Source: Yponomeuta sedellus (taxonomy: Eukaryota > Arthropoda > Insecta > Lepidoptera > Yponomeutidae). Taken from it: DNA of 64,000 nucleotides. The stretch spans positions 17,839,214 through 17,903,213 of the forward strand of contig OW203721.1 of the NCBI GenBank assembly GCA_934045075.1, in the 5' to 3' direction. The notes below the pieces were generated by a model, which worked only from the letters and a program-made list of their open reading frames with translations, had not been told where the DNA came from and searched no databases. The stretch's first letter is position 1, and each line of letters begins with the position of its first letter. Positions 34,796 through 46,636 of this stretch are shown here, piece after piece. A program made the position numbers and the translations under genes.

Positions 34796-35153
34796 GAAGC
34801 GCCCGTGGCCTAGTGGTTCCGAGTGATTGGAATTAATCACTAGGGTTAAGCAACACTGTTGTTTGATGGTCCACCATCCAGTACCTGACCGCACCTGTGT
34901 GCGGTCAGGTACTGGATGGTTGACCATCCCGTCACTACCGCTAGTGGCTATATATTTTCTGTACTTCGCAACATTCCTGTTGTCATGTAATGGCAGTCGT
35001 TAAGCCGTGACAGAGGCCTTATGGGCGACTTAATAACTTCTGACGTTAGGCCCGCCAGTGTCTCTGTCCACCAACCCGGACTGGCCTTTTTCTTTTCTGC
35101 GATTCAGGAAGAGACCCGTGCTCCAGCTTTGGGGACATACAAAGGATTGATAT
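34796..35153 (+). repeat. 5S-derived SINE, copy E, with inner inverted duplication
   Basis: Head GCGCCCGTGGCCTAGTGGTT, then GGGTTAAGCAACA and the 5S-like part. Within it, 34866-34926 is a near-perfect hairpin: the GTACCTGACCGCAC / GTGCGGTCAGGTAC block and its flanks are present in both orientations. The body and GATTGATATC end follow. Confidence 0.7.
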
Positions 35154-35237
35154 CATATACCTAACATCATCAAAATAGTAATGCCTATAAATGTGCCTTT
35201 ATTGCATCCCCAACAACAACTAATGGCAAAAACGTTC

Positions 35238-35342
35238 AAGTGTTAGTCGGACTTCCGCGGCAAGGCTCCCGAGCTGAATGAAATATATTTTTCATAAAAT
35301 CCTATCTACTCACGGTAAACGAGTCTAACTCGCACTTGGCAG
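35238..35342. repeat. Short element with CAAGTG-AGTCGGACT ends
   Basis: Left CAAGTGTTAGTCGGACTT and right CGAGTCTAACTCGCACTTGG are roughly inverse and related to the ends of 11651-12473. Confidence 0.35.
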
Positions 35343-35687
35343 GATTTTTATTAGATCGAACGTATTGTTCCGTCCGGGAATCCTTTTATCTGGTGAGATT
35401 GTGAATTCTCCAGCATACTCCGTGTCAGATTCACGTTCCCTAGATGTAAGCAAACCGCTAATAATAATCGTTAAAATATAAAACAATTTCCACTTAAAAA
35501 AAGAAACAAACAAAGATAAAGTGAAATTTATTCATGAAACATACAACGATATATTTGTTCTGCATGTTTTGTCCTTATAGACATACACATTTTTAATACG
35601 AGAGAGCACCGTTAATTACCTACAGAGACTAATTGTAGTTAACGCAATAAAAATATACAATATATTATATATTTCGACTTGATTATG

Positions 35688-35762
35688 GCCTAACCTTCCT
35701 CAGATGCAGGAAGAGACTCGTGCCCCAGCAGTGGGGGGGGGGCATACAAGGGTTGATAACGA
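35688..35762 (+). repeat. 5S-derived SINE, copy F (3' end only)
   Basis: GGCCTAACCTTCCT, CAGGAAGAGACTCGTGCCCC, a run of nine G, then GGGTTGATAACG. Confidence 0.7.
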
Positions 35763-37246
35763 TAACGAACGATATTTCGACTCTCAAGGGAATAAAAATT
35801 CATAGGGTACTTCCCGTTGACCTAGAACTCTGAAATTCGACAAGAAATATTGTCCTATAGTACAAATATAGGAAAACTCTGAAAACTATACATTTTTAAT
35901 TGAAAAAAAGTTTTTGAAGTTCTTGAAAAGCTCGGAAAAAACTGCAAGACTCGATTCCTAAACTATAGGAATATGTAAGTACCTACCCACATATTTATAC
36001 GGAACCCTTGGTGCTCGAGTCCGAATCCCACATGGCGGGTTTATTTTTCAGATTTTTCTTTATAGAAGATCCATTATACAAATTTCAAACATCGCAAATC
36101 GACTGTCTTATTGATTTAGCAGTATCACGTCTAATTACCGTACCGAAGGTTATTGGCGATTTCCACTGGGGGCCAAGGTACATTTATGTATACATGGAAT
36201 CAGTCTGTATTTTCATATTTTTTGTGACATCCTTGCCTAGTTACCTTAGAACAGATTATAACATTTAGGGTTCACGACAAGAGATTGTGTTGTGTGGATG
36301 TCATTATTGTTAAGAAATTGCATATTTAGATGTTTAAATCAAAACTATGAACTTCAAATATACTTAACAAAAAAATAATCTAATGTAACTCTATATTATT
36401 GTAAGAAACCATCATAACTTTGTATTATTTATAAAACGTGCTAATTGTCAATTAAATTAATAGCACTTGAAACTTTTGCTGATTTAAAGTGCCTTAATAG
36501 ATAAAAGTTTTGTGGTATTCCTATCTTTATCTACATTGTATCTCTTGATCTTGGTCGCGTGAAAAAAAGTTTACATCCAGGGAAACTATATCTGACATGG
36601 TGTACGTAAACGAAACGCTATGGTCAGGCACCGGCTTGTGGTCACGGGGCGCAGGGGCGCACCCAGGGCCGAGCCTCTATTGTGGAGCACCGATGTTTGA
36701 CATGACATCATCGCAAGGACGTACGACAATGCATTCTGTTCACAACGCTGTGAAGTTAGACTATGTTTACAGGTATTTATATTTGGATTATCTAGTGTCA
36801 ACTTTTACTAAGTACCTCGTACCTAAATACGTCGACGAGACAAACTCTCATACCTTTGATAGAAATTGGGACAGTAAGACAACTTTGACGTTCATTAAGA
36901 AACATTCGGTTTTTAAAAAGAGTAACATTTCTAAACAGCGCAACTACTGAAACACCCCAATTTAGTGCTTTTCAACATTTTTTGTTGTGAAGCACAAACT
37001 GCAGAAAACAGTCTTAGATCCGAGTGTTTTCTCAGATCAACAATCAGTTTTTAAAAAATCTTAATTAATTCGCGCTCTACCAATGTCACTGCTTGAAATA
37101 TAGGTAAGGTGTTTCAAAAATTATGAGTTTCATGCATTCAACCTCACAAAAATAAAAACAAACTGTAAATATTGTTAATTTATTTATTTATTTATTAGTA
37201 CTGGAAAACTAACACCTTTAAGACTTTCTTTTAATAACTTCGAAAT
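35763..37246. other. No gene recognised
   Basis: Contains TACGGAACCCTTGGTGCTCGAG near 35999, an edge of the repeat type at 11651. A GC-richer patch at 36600-36700 has open frames on both strands but no family signature. Confidence 0.3.
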
Positions 37247-37441
37247 GTAGATGGCAGTTGTTAAACCAAGTCAGCGGCCTTAGGGCGACTTGAAAACTTC
37301 TGACAGTAATTCCAGCCACTATTCTTGCAAGCCTCCACCAATCCGGACTTGGCCCCGGTGGCGGCGGAGTATGCCTATACCTTCCTTAGGGAAGAGAGAT
37401 TATATCCCTTCGGTAGGGACATAATGGGTTGATGATGATGA
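37247..37441 (+). repeat. 5S-derived SINE, copy G (5'-truncated, old)
   Basis: GATGGCAGTTGTTAAACCAA, CTCCACCAATCCGGACTTGG, and the end GGGTTGATGATGATGATG. Many substitutions. Confidence 0.68.
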
Positions 37442-40361
37442 TGCCTTGCCATAAAGTTGTAACTATTGTCAATATTTAGGTCAGTGCCTATTCCTGAAAT
37501 ATTATCGTTTTTAACTTCTATGGCCTGGGGCGCACACTAAGGACTTTGGACAAGGACGCGGAAAACACGCGACGCGTATAGAATTCCTGCCCTGGCCCAC
37601 TCATTTCTGTGTTCTTCTCCTGTTTCACTCATTCATTCAAATTTTATAAACAACTCTGTATTTAGATAAATAAAACTCCATCTACTATTTCTGTATTCGC
37701 TAGAATTTATGACACACACGTTTTCAGTTTTTCTTTCACTTAGAAAGTAGCTGATATGATAGGTACACATGTTTGTCCAAAACTAGCATTTATCTGGAAA
37801 TAATCGCTATTAGACCCGTTTAATATATAACTATGTGTGAGACTCGCGAATCATTAAGAAATACCAGCATTTATCTGGTCGTGATAAGATCTTTACACCT
37901 GATATTATATTGCTGACTACTGGCTCTCTCGTTACACCTTTCAGAAAATTCTCAAATAAGCAACCTTGTTTTAACGCGCACTATTCATGATGACTTGTTT
38001 GCAGTTTTCTGGTGTGATATTTCGTGAACATTCTCCTGGCACCACGGCGAACATGGGAGCGAAGGTCTTAAGTGTGTCGTGTTTTCGTCGTCATCGTCGG
38101 TTATTTGGTCTTAATAATGGGATTTCAGGGGATAACAAACACTTTTTCTCGTAGTCCCTCGCGTTGACTTGTTCCTGCTGGGTCAGAAGGTCTTTCCGGA
38201 CTTCTTTTTTGGACTTCTGGAATGTGTATTTTTTGTCTTCTGCATGCCGCACTTAATTTAGTTCGGGGTTTTGGCAACCACTGGCTCTGGACTGACGTAC
38301 TCGTATTTATTAGGTCAATGCAATAATTCGTCCTTCCTTAATAGTTTTAACTGTCAAGGTAAATTTAAGACGTGTAAATCATTGCCCTCGGATGCGAATG
38401 GCGAGAAACCGCGAAAGATGGCATGATGGGGAAAAGGTCTATACGGAGAAGTAGCCAGAGGTGAACTGATGAAGATGCTAACTCAGTAGGAAATATTTTT
38501 TTAGTTAGTTTAAGCTTGCAATGGTTGTCATTGACTGGAATTGTTTATGCGATCCTTCGTTTACCGTTAACAGAATACCAGTAACAAACAGTAAGGGGTT
38601 ATTAATTTAACCAACGGGTGGGGCAGTCACACGCAACAAAGAGTAGAATAGTCCACCTGTCATAATATCATTATTATCAGATAATGAGACGGTGAATTTT
38701 CCTCATGATGTTGTTTACAACAATACTTAATATATCTTACAATATTTACAGAACCAAAAATAAAGGTGACTCATTTGTATCCCAAATAAAGAACATTGTT
38801 TTGCTAAACATTCACATGAAAAATATGTGCAACGTCTTGAGAAGACTCGGTCATCTTTGCCAAATCTGCTGACCAAACATGACGGAATGAAACATTTACG
38901 ACCGAAACCAAAATAGACAGCCTTGACGCTCTACTTTCATAAATTAGTTTCCATTGTAGCGTGGCAAAGCCAGGATGTCCCACGATTACGCGATTAGCTA
39001 GCTAGCCAGTAGGCATCCTGAACTGGGATGAGAAATGCACCTAAACCGAACCAAAGTAGGTCCATTGACCGCATCCTGCGAACTATGTTGATGCATGACC
39101 TAACATTACCTAACACTGGCTAATAGACATACAGCCTACGTATGCCAGTATTTTTTTTTACTATAAGAAGTATAGAAGCCTCACGGCTGCTAGCCGGATG
39201 TGCTTTCGTTCCCATCTAATCCAGTTACAGTTAGGAATATAATCTAAATCGTGGATCTGGTGTGAAAATCGTCGTGAACTCGCGGCACGCCGCTTCTCGC
39301 GACGGCAATCCAGCGATGCCCAGGTTTGATGTTTTATTGATTTGGTTATTTATGACGGCTTCAAAGCTGATGAAGCGTCGTCATCGTGAAACCACACCTC
39401 ACCTATCAGACCAATTCACATTACAACTTGACGAAAAATCGATTTTCTCGACAAAGGCATCCACTTTTCTGTTTGGTCGTGGCGCTCTTTTTTCTCTTCC
39501 ATCTAATTTCATTCACGAACTCACAGCAAAATTAGAAATGTGTCTCTATCATTGTTGAACTGCCTTTAGAGTAGCTATAAAAAATATCACCAAGTAATAG
39601 TAATAGTAACAAGTGCCAAGTAGGTTAATGCCACCAAATGAACCACCACGACTACCGTAGTATAAAACGTTACACGTAGAGCAACGTAGAGATATACGTC
39701 GCTTAAGTAGACTACATTAACTTTGTGGTTCATTCGATAAAGCGATAGAATTTGAGCCATCTTGCTCTACAACGAAAGAGAGGTGGTGAAATTCACATTA
39801 CTGGATCACGTTCGAAATAAAGACCATGCCGAGGCGAGGTTTGCTTTCGACGAACTGTACCGTCAAACAGCCATTCACCCGCGATTATTTTAAGTGTGCT
39901 GCTAGGAAATCATGGCTTAGAAGACGTAATTACCTAGATTTGTACAAATATCTAAGTGTGTTAGGTAGCCTATGTCTCAACCGTGGAACTAGATTGATTA
40001 GTTACGCAATTTGTCGCGCCGCAGCAGTATCTAGGTAGGTAGGCACTCATGTGCATCTGCGTTCAACGTGCGATATCATGTTAGCCAAGTGTAGTCTGTG
40101 CCCTACACGTTAGCTTAGCGAATGCCTGGATCCAAATCTCGCGTGCAACGGTAATTAAACTCTGATAAGACCGGCGGCGCTTAATTTACTAGCGACGTGA
40201 GCGGAGTACCTAAACTTACGAAGAACACTTCCGAGTTCACATTCAGTCATGAGAAATAGATAGATAGAAATACATAGTTGTCTAAATAGTTCTTTTAGTG
40301 TATGCCGCATATCTATTAAAAGGGACCAAGTCCTTTAGGAACCAAGCACGATCATACTTAC
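37442..40361. other. Probable intron or intergenic, nothing recognised
   Basis: Mostly AT-rich unique-looking sequence. Open frames at 39262-39558 and 39826-40038 have no family signature or splice context. The G+C rises toward 40362. Confidence 0.3.
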
Positions 40362-40780
40362 GTGCAGGGGGCGCGGGGTCCCGTGCCCCGCGTGCCGGTG
40401 CGTGCACGGTGTGTCACGTCGCTGTCAGCCGCACTTGTCACTAGCAGGAGGGAGCGAGTGGAGCCAGCCGGCTGTTTATAAACATTGAAGAGTGGGCGCG
40501 CGGACGGGAGCGATCGATAGCGCGCGGGGAGTGCAGCGGCCGGGGCCCCGGGCCCCTGCCTCGCGGCGCTGCTCGCTGCACGGAGAAGATCGCGAGTCGA
40601 GCGGCGGCGCAGCGGCGGACGTATTCAGCGGGCGGATGGCAGCGGCCGTGTGTTGTTTGTGTGTTGTGCGGCGCGCAGCCCTAGCCGTTACGTCACGCGC
40701 ATTTGACAGCCAGCCGCGCAGTCCGCGCGCGGCGCCACTGCCGCATGCCGGCCGGCTGGCCCCGATCAATACCACACCGC
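40362..40780 (-). promoter_or_regulatory. GC-rich promoter region with candidate non-coding first exon
   Basis: The only long GC-rich block in single-copy-looking sequence here. On the - strand the block ends with CCTGCAC followed by a strong donor GTAAGTATG (exon end 40362). A palindromic TTTATAAA at 40476-40483 could be a TATA box for a start about 30 bp lower, giving an 85-nt untranslated exon. Inferred: the promoter of the - strand gene with the exon at 24030-24291. Open frames on both strands of this block are GC-driven and are not called. Confidence 0.45.
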
Positions 40781-41308
40781 CACGCAAACACATTATAAAC
40801 CTCTTATTACCTATAGACAAGGGTCATTTTTACGCCGACCGATCGCCAGACAGATGATATATTGGGAGCTGTCTCTACTAAGCTGGCGTCGGTATAACCT
40901 CTAAGTAGAATCATCAGGTACTCGTCTGTGTCCGGATGCAACCCTCAGTTGTCCGTGAGCGGCGGTAAAGTGAGGTGCCCCGGCAGAACACTGCTCAGCG
41001 CCGCAGGGTTTCCTTAACTGCGGGGCTGCACAGTGCTCCCGTTGGGGCACCCCACAATCATCACCAGCAGCACCGGAATGAGGGACATAAATATTTTTGT
41101 GAAGGATTTTTTGTCTGTGGCAAAAAATGATCACCAGCCTAGGTAAGCTGTATCGACCTTCATGAAGGGGATGTGCATATTAGTAAACAAATGACGTCCT
41201 TATTAATTTTATCAGTGCTGGACCATTATTGATTAATCTATAAATAACTAAGTACATCGCGTTTTATTTAATAAGTCATTTCTCACTAGTGCGATGCCCA
41301 ATAACTCC

Positions 41309-41476
41309 TACTTTGCCATTTAGACGATTATTCCTCCATAGTTAAAGTATACCAATAAGCTGAAAGGTCTAGTTCTTCAGTCTACCTAGTATCCTCCCTG
41401 TGAGGGTCTTTGGGAGGTTGTTGAGTAGGGGGATCGTCTACTGGTTCCGAAGAGAGGGGATGGCTGGATACATATT
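41309..41476 (+). repeat. Dispersed repeat L, copy 1
   Basis: TTTGCCATTTAGACGATTAT, then GAGGGTCTTTGGGAGGTTG, TGAGTAGGGGG and TGGTTCCGAAGAGAGGGGAT. Better-preserved copies occur at 45650 and 52783. Confidence 0.6.
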
Positions 41477-42129
41477 ATATACTTATTTTGGTTAATGGTG
41501 TTTGTAGAGGTATCACGATGTATTATAATAATACGTTCGTCTATTTAAGTGTTATTCTCGTAATTCTTGGGACGTTTTGTACAACATTTAAACAATTTAC
41601 TTTTTCGGATTGCTTGCCGATATCCATTCGCAAAAGGTTTAGTGTGCTCAAAACGACCCGTTTATAAAAAGCCTCTTTGATAAATTAACAATTTGATATG
41701 AGTAGGTTTGAGTATGAAGCAATTCTTATTTTTTAATACAGTTGCTCAAAAAGTGGCGTATTGCAGGGACGTATAGCGTGCGGGATGTGGGCTACTATTA
41801 CACACTCGTGCTTTTTTTTACCTTTCCCGCACTCGTGCGTTTTCTTTCCCAACTGTCAAAAAAATGTCTATTAAAAAGAAAAACCAACCATGAAGTTTTT
41901 ACTAAAGAAATTCATCGAAGTTTTTATGAGCTACTAATTTGTTTCAATATCAGATTTAATGATTTGATTGAATGAGTTAGGTTAGGTTTCATTTCATTTC
42001 ATCTCATTAAATTTCATTTTCATTTCATATCAATAAAAAAAATCTACTGAAGACTTGGCTGTATGTGGATAGTTCCCTATGCCTACTAGAATGGGTGAAG
42101 AAAAAAATCTCTGCTTATATTTTTTTATG

Positions 42130-42345
42130 CCACACTGACCTGGCAGTAAAGTGGCTTTTACCGCACGCTGCGCGTACGGAAAAAGCCGCTTTCTGGCCAA
42201 GTGTAGACATAAAAAGATGTACACAACACGGGAGGTAATAAAGAAAGCTCTCGATCGCATATTTACGTCCCTCGCTTGCAGCTCGGGCCGCAAACTTCTG
42301 CGATCTCGGCCTTTCTTTGTATTACCACCCTAGTTGTGTAATGTA
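42130..42345 (+). repeat. Dispersed repeat J, copy 1
   Basis: GCCACACTGACCTGGCAGTA through GAAAAAGCCGCTTTCTGGCC, TACACAACACGGGAGGTAAT and GATCTCGGCCTTTCTTTGTA. Repeated in inverse orientation at 46376-46600. The pair brackets the pogo/MULE nest. Ends carry CCGCACGCTGCGCGTACGG, a small palindromic block. Confidence 0.75.
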
Positions 42346-43095
42346 CTATTACGGTTGGCGCCATTTGCTAAATATTTTTTTTATTAATTTGCTTATTTTT
42401 TTCGCAACTGTATTAAAAATAGTCGTTCAGTACACGTGCGGAACCGTCATTGCAACTAGTTCCAACTGTCAACCCTCGCCTTCGGCTGCGCCTCGGCTCG
42501 GGTAGATATTTGTCGGAACTCTTTGCAATGACAGCCTTTCCGCACTTGTAATGAAATATAGGGGGAGGAGGGGCACATTGATGCACAAAAATTCAATCAC
42601 TGTTTTGAAGGACGAAAAGCATCATATTTGAATATTTATTTTGCCGTGTGCAATGGCTAAGATGTCAGTTTATATTTTGCTTAAGAAATAACCGAAAAAA
42701 GTAATAAGATACCTATAAAGATATACGGCTTTTATTAAAAAAAACGATTTTGTATCATTCTGCCCCACCAGAGGGGTACTTTGATACACAAGGTGGGGCA
42801 GTTCGATGCATATTTAAATCCATGAGAACTGCAATATATAACGCAATCTAAATTGTTTTATTACTTAATATTAACAAATAAAACCATCTTGTTGATTGAG
42901 ATCACAAAATACGCTTCATTAAGCGTATCATTAGTAACAATTAGTTACACTTGTTTCTTAGAACAAAAAAAAATAAAACAATAATGGTATTGTCATCTTA
43001 GATTTCTAAGTAATCAGACTTTGTAATTGAACATGCTTAAAGAATATAATAACTCTCTAATCAGAAATATCACACTTTTAGAATCTTTCACATAT

Positions 43096-43197
43096 TTAAC
43101 AATATATAGTCTTTGACAGTACTTCACGTGTAGCATCTTTTATCTTTTCCTCGTTAATGTATTTTCTGTCAGTTTTGGGTTTATAGGTGCGAACCAT
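43096..43197 (-). pseudogene. Pogo-type transposase N-terminus (HTH-Psq-like)
   Basis: ATG at 43197 and 33 codons to a stop. The start, MVRTYKPKTDRKYINEEKIK, fits the opening of pogo/Tigger-type proteins, where a basic R-T-Y-K-x-K-T stretch precedes the Psq helix-turn-helix. The remaining helices and the DDE domain are missing. It could also be exon 1 of a once spliced transposase. Confidence 0.5.
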
Positions 43198-43500
43198 TTT
43201 CTGCAAAAAAAAAGTATTTGTGACGCGGCACATTAATACCTACATTAGAGGGGCAGATTGATACGTATCATAGTACCCCGCACCGTACTGAATCAAAGTG
43301 CCCCATCAGACTTTTTTCAGAAACAATTAGTTTATTAAAATATTTATTATAATCGTGCACAAAAACATGTTTAAAGATACTTTTGAATATATGAACTTAC
43401 CTTTGGTAACACAAAACAACGAAAACAACTATAATAAGACGGAGCTAACACACGATCACATTTCGGGTAAAATATTAGTAAGGGCCGCCAGGCGGCATGT

Positions 43501-44847
43501 TCGTGGTCACACCAGGTTGTCACACCAGTGTGAGAATCAGGAATTTCTTTCTTGGTTGTCACACCGCCAATAATACAACACCTTTTATCGTCACTTGTCA
43601 TTATCTACTAGTGTTGTTATATCGATATATAAATTAAAGTTCGTTGTATCTATGAAATTATACTTTATTAAGATAAAAATTAAATGCTTACGTTAAATAC
43701 AAAAACATGACAATGTAGATATAATAATAAGCTTGAGGATATTATCTTAGCATTTCAAGGAAATGGCCTAAATATATTTCATGGTTTAATAATTTTAATT
43801 GACATCCGAGAACAAAATCATCTTTTGCAACCCTTCTCTTTTTTGTGGAAATACTAAATGCACGTTGTTTGTACAAAACCATTAATAGTTTATTAATTGT
43901 TGCATAATTTTTATTTATATGTTTATTTAATTGTGAATGCCAACTCTCACAGATATTGTTTGTTCTGTGCCGTTCTCCTACTACATTCCAGTCTGCAATA
44001 TTTTCTTTCTTTAGCCAATTCCTTGTCATATATGTCACAAATTGTTGTATATTGTTTCCATTCAGTTCTTGTGCTTCAGTTTTTATATACTGCCATGCTG
44101 GTTGTACTTGCTCTACAGGAGTCAGTGGTAGCACCGTACATAATCCCACAATTCGTTTATCTAATTTTCTAGTCATTCATTGATTTAGATTTGCGCCATA
44201 AACATTGGCAATAATGATAATAACACTTTTTTACTACTATAGTTGGGAAAAAGTGATTTAAAGCATATTAGCTACGGCATTACAAAATCTGCGTGATTTT
44301 TTGTTGGACACCAATTGGGAAATAAGGTAGGTACTCAGAATATCAAACAACCAGGACATTTTAAACTATTTCGCCGATTTCGACAAAACCAAATTTCAGA
44401 CAAATTTTTGTACACTTTTTGTTTATAGTAGGTACTGGTGTTCTTTAAACAGTAATACTTCACCGCGTTTTCTGGTGATTATTGCAAAATCCATTATATT
44501 TGCACTCAATTTCTATGCACAAATTGCAGATGGTAGGTATACAATTCGTCAATTCAGTTCATTTATTTTAACTTATATTTATCTTATCAGATGTCATGAA
44601 ATACATAAATGTCATAGGTCGTCAGTGATAGAAGATAGAAATAAACAAAAAAGACTCCACGGGTAAACAAACTCCTAGCATAAATTTAAATTTATCATGA
44701 AGTTTTAATATCGATAGACATGAGGTATGGTATGGTATCACCTCACTCATTATTATGTGATAAAAGGTGTTGTATTATTGGCGGTGTGACAATCAAGAAA
44801 AAAATTCCTGATTCTCACACTGGTGTGACAACCTGGTGTGACCACGA
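43501..44847. mobile_element. MULE-type DNA transposon remnant
   Basis: Inverted ends of about 89 bp, 43501-43589 and 44759-44847, start TCGTGGTCACACCAGGTTGT and differ at only a few sites. Inside is a 144-codon transposase fragment on the - strand. No 8-10 bp target duplication is visible, so one border may be rearranged. Nested inside the pogo-like element. Confidence 0.68.
43742..44176 (-). pseudogene. MULE transposase C-terminal fragment
   Basis: 144 codons. The stretch FVTYMTRNWLKKENIADWNV, then GERHRTNNICESWHSQLNK and a helical tail with KLLMVLYKQR, resembles the end of insect MULE transposases, where a W-x-x-x-x-x-x-R-T-N-N-x-x-E-x-W-H motif follows the DDE core. The first two catalytic acids would lie upstream and are absent. 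Truncated, so inactive. Confidence 0.62.
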
Positions 44848-44862
44848 GTCCGGACTCGTTTA

Positions 44863-45357
44863 GGCTAAGGCTCACGAAGCGGTTTTTACCCGTGCCCGCC
44901 GCGGTGGTGGAATGGAGTTTTATTCTCAAAACTCACGAGATCGGAGTTTTGTGCGGTTACGCAGCCGTCGCGGTTGCGATTATCGCTCGCAAACTTGGCG
45001 GTTGATAATCGCAAGACCGGCGGTTGCAAGACGGGCGGTTAAACGATCAGTTGAGTTCCAGACCGCCATGGACACACACCAGAAACGAACTGTTGCGTTA
45101 TACTTCATTCACAGAAGAATTAATAAAAGCCCGCCAACCGACCGCAGAACGCGCGGGTGCAACCCGCCGCGGCTGCGGGACCGCGACCCGCGCCCGCCGG
45201 TACAAGATGACCGCCGGTGCAGCGGGACCCGCAAACAATCGCACACGCCGCGGGCGTAAAACGTTTAATTTTTTACATAAATATCTGTATTCTACAAAGG
45301 CTGCGGGCCCGCAACCGCGGCGGGCACGGGTGAAAACCGCTTCGTGAGTCCTTAGCC
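44863..45357. mobile_element. Harbinger-type MITE, GC-rich
   Basis: Inverted ends GGCTAAGGCTCACGAAGCGG and near-inverse, about 42 bp. TTA flanks both sides (44860-44862 and 45358-45360), the PIF/Harbinger signature. The 495-bp interior is far richer in G+C than anything nearby. A short piece at 45069 reads MDTHQKRTVALYFI, which might be a Harbinger protein start, but this is weak. Nested inside the pogo-like element next to the MULE. Confidence 0.78.
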
Positions 45358-45649
45358 TTATTCCCGCTGAAGCCGCTGAAGGCCAACGGCGAACTGGCGA
45401 CGAGCGGCGTTACAACTGTCATTCTTGTGCATGTCCTTGAGCCTTCTAATGATGTGACAGACTGCGTAACGTTTGCCGGATTTTAAATACAGGTATTGTA
45501 ATGTGCCCCGAGTATCTATGTGCCCCCCCTCCCCCTACTATTTTTACTTGTTACGTCGGCTAGTGTTTCTTTTGTCTGAACTTATTGCCGTCATTAAACG
45601 TGGATTAAGCCAACTAAGCTTAGCCTAAGTTTTAACTAATTCAATGCGA

Positions 45650-45860
45650 TTAAAGCCTGTACACTCTTTGCCATTTAGAAGATTATTCCAGGATAGCGGA
45701 AGAGTACGAAGGCTGAAAAGATCTCCTCAGTTATTCGGTCTACTCCTACCTGCTATCCCCTCTGGGAGGGTCTCTGGGAGGCTGCTGAGTGGGAGAAACC
45801 TTCTACTTGTTCCGAACAGAGGGCATGGCTGGTAGGGGTAAATGGCGGGACTGATATTCA
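45650..45860 (+). repeat. Dispersed repeat L, copy 2
   Basis: TTTGCCATTTAGAAGATTAT, GGATAGCGGAAGAGTACGAA, TGGGAGGGTCTCTGGGAGGC, TTGTTCCGAACAGAGGGCAT. Best copy of the family in the window. Confidence 0.7.
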
Positions 45861-45949
45861 TCGGGTGACCAACGCGACCACAAATTACGCAATCATGGAT
45901 GTAAAAGTTTACAGATGTACACTACATAGTGTCTTTTTATTCATTGTAT

Positions 45950-46012
45950 AATTCTTCTTCAAGCTATATTATGTCCATTCACAAGTCCACTGCCGGACAT
46001 AGCCCATTGTAT
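45950..46012 (-). repeat. LINE 3' tail fragment
   Basis: Inverse of GGGCTATGTCCGGCAGTGGA with a GAA tail. Same family as 27183 and 53215. Confidence 0.5.
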
Positions 46013-46184
46013 AAATTATTGTCGCCTATTTACCTGTTATTCTCTTATCAAACACTTAGGAAGTTTTGAATAAAATTATAACCAGTTTACTTTTTCGAAT
46101 TGGTTGCAGAACGTCCGTTCGCAAAACGTCCTGCGTGCTAAAATTAATATCCCTTTCACTAAACATAACTTTTGATAAGTAATA

Positions 46185-46236
46185 ATTTATATTATTCCAA
46201 CATAGCGGAAGAAAATCAGGGATGAAAAGATCACTC
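46185..46236 (+). repeat. Repeat L, copy 3, first half
   Basis: ATATTATTCCAACATAGCGG through GATGAAAAGATC matches the first half of repeat L. The second half reappears at 52783, beyond the Gypsy element, so this copy was split by later insertions. Confidence 0.55.
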
Positions 46237-46375
46237 TTTGCCCTTGGTACGGTTCTGTTGTCCGGTCAACCGGACCACGGAGAAAAAATATGTTCCGTAC
46301 TTACCATTTGCCGCATTTGTCTACACAATACCTTCTAACAAGCCATGTACTCCTGGTACTTATTGGAAAACTATA

Positions 46376-46600
46376 GTACATTACACAACTAGGGTGGTAA
46401 TACAAAGAAAGGCCGAGATCGCAGAAGTTTGCGGCACGAGCTGCAAGCGAGGGACGTATATATGCGATCGAGAGCTTTCTTTATTACCTCCCGTGTTGTG
46501 TACATCTTTTTATGTCTACACTTGGCCAGAAAGCGGCTTTTTCCGTACGCGCAGCGTGCGGAAAAAGCCACTTTATTGCCAGGTGTGGCATAAATAACTA
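46376..46600 (-). repeat. Dispersed repeat J, copy 2
   Basis: Inverse of 42130-42345, with few differences. Confidence 0.78.
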
Positions 46601-46636
46601 TTACTTCTTGCTTTAACCGGACCACGTAAAATATAT

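Larger units (their letters stand above)
42561..45535. mobile_element. Pogo-like DNA transposon, hollowed out by nested insertions
   Basis: Ends GGGGGAGGAGGGGCACAT and the inverse of GGGGGAGGGGGGGCACAT face each other, with TA at both borders (42559-42560 and 45536-45537). Subterminal GGGGCA-TTGATAC-like motifs recur on the left (42765-42810, 43250-43312). A CENP-B/Psq-type N-terminus remains at 43096-43197. TA duplication plus this domain points to pogo in the Tc1/mariner superfamily. A MULE remnant and a Harbinger-type MITE sit inside. The rest of the transposase is gone. Confidence 0.65.

Noticed and set aside
40476..40857. Long open frames in the GC-rich block on both strands
   Set aside because: High G+C removes stop codons. 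Products are Ala/Arg/Pro-rich with no family signature; a promoter or UTR is more likely.
44912..45347. Open frames in the Harbinger-type MITE
   Set aside because: GC-rich non-coding MITE; products are Arg/Pro-rich and overlap the inverted ends.
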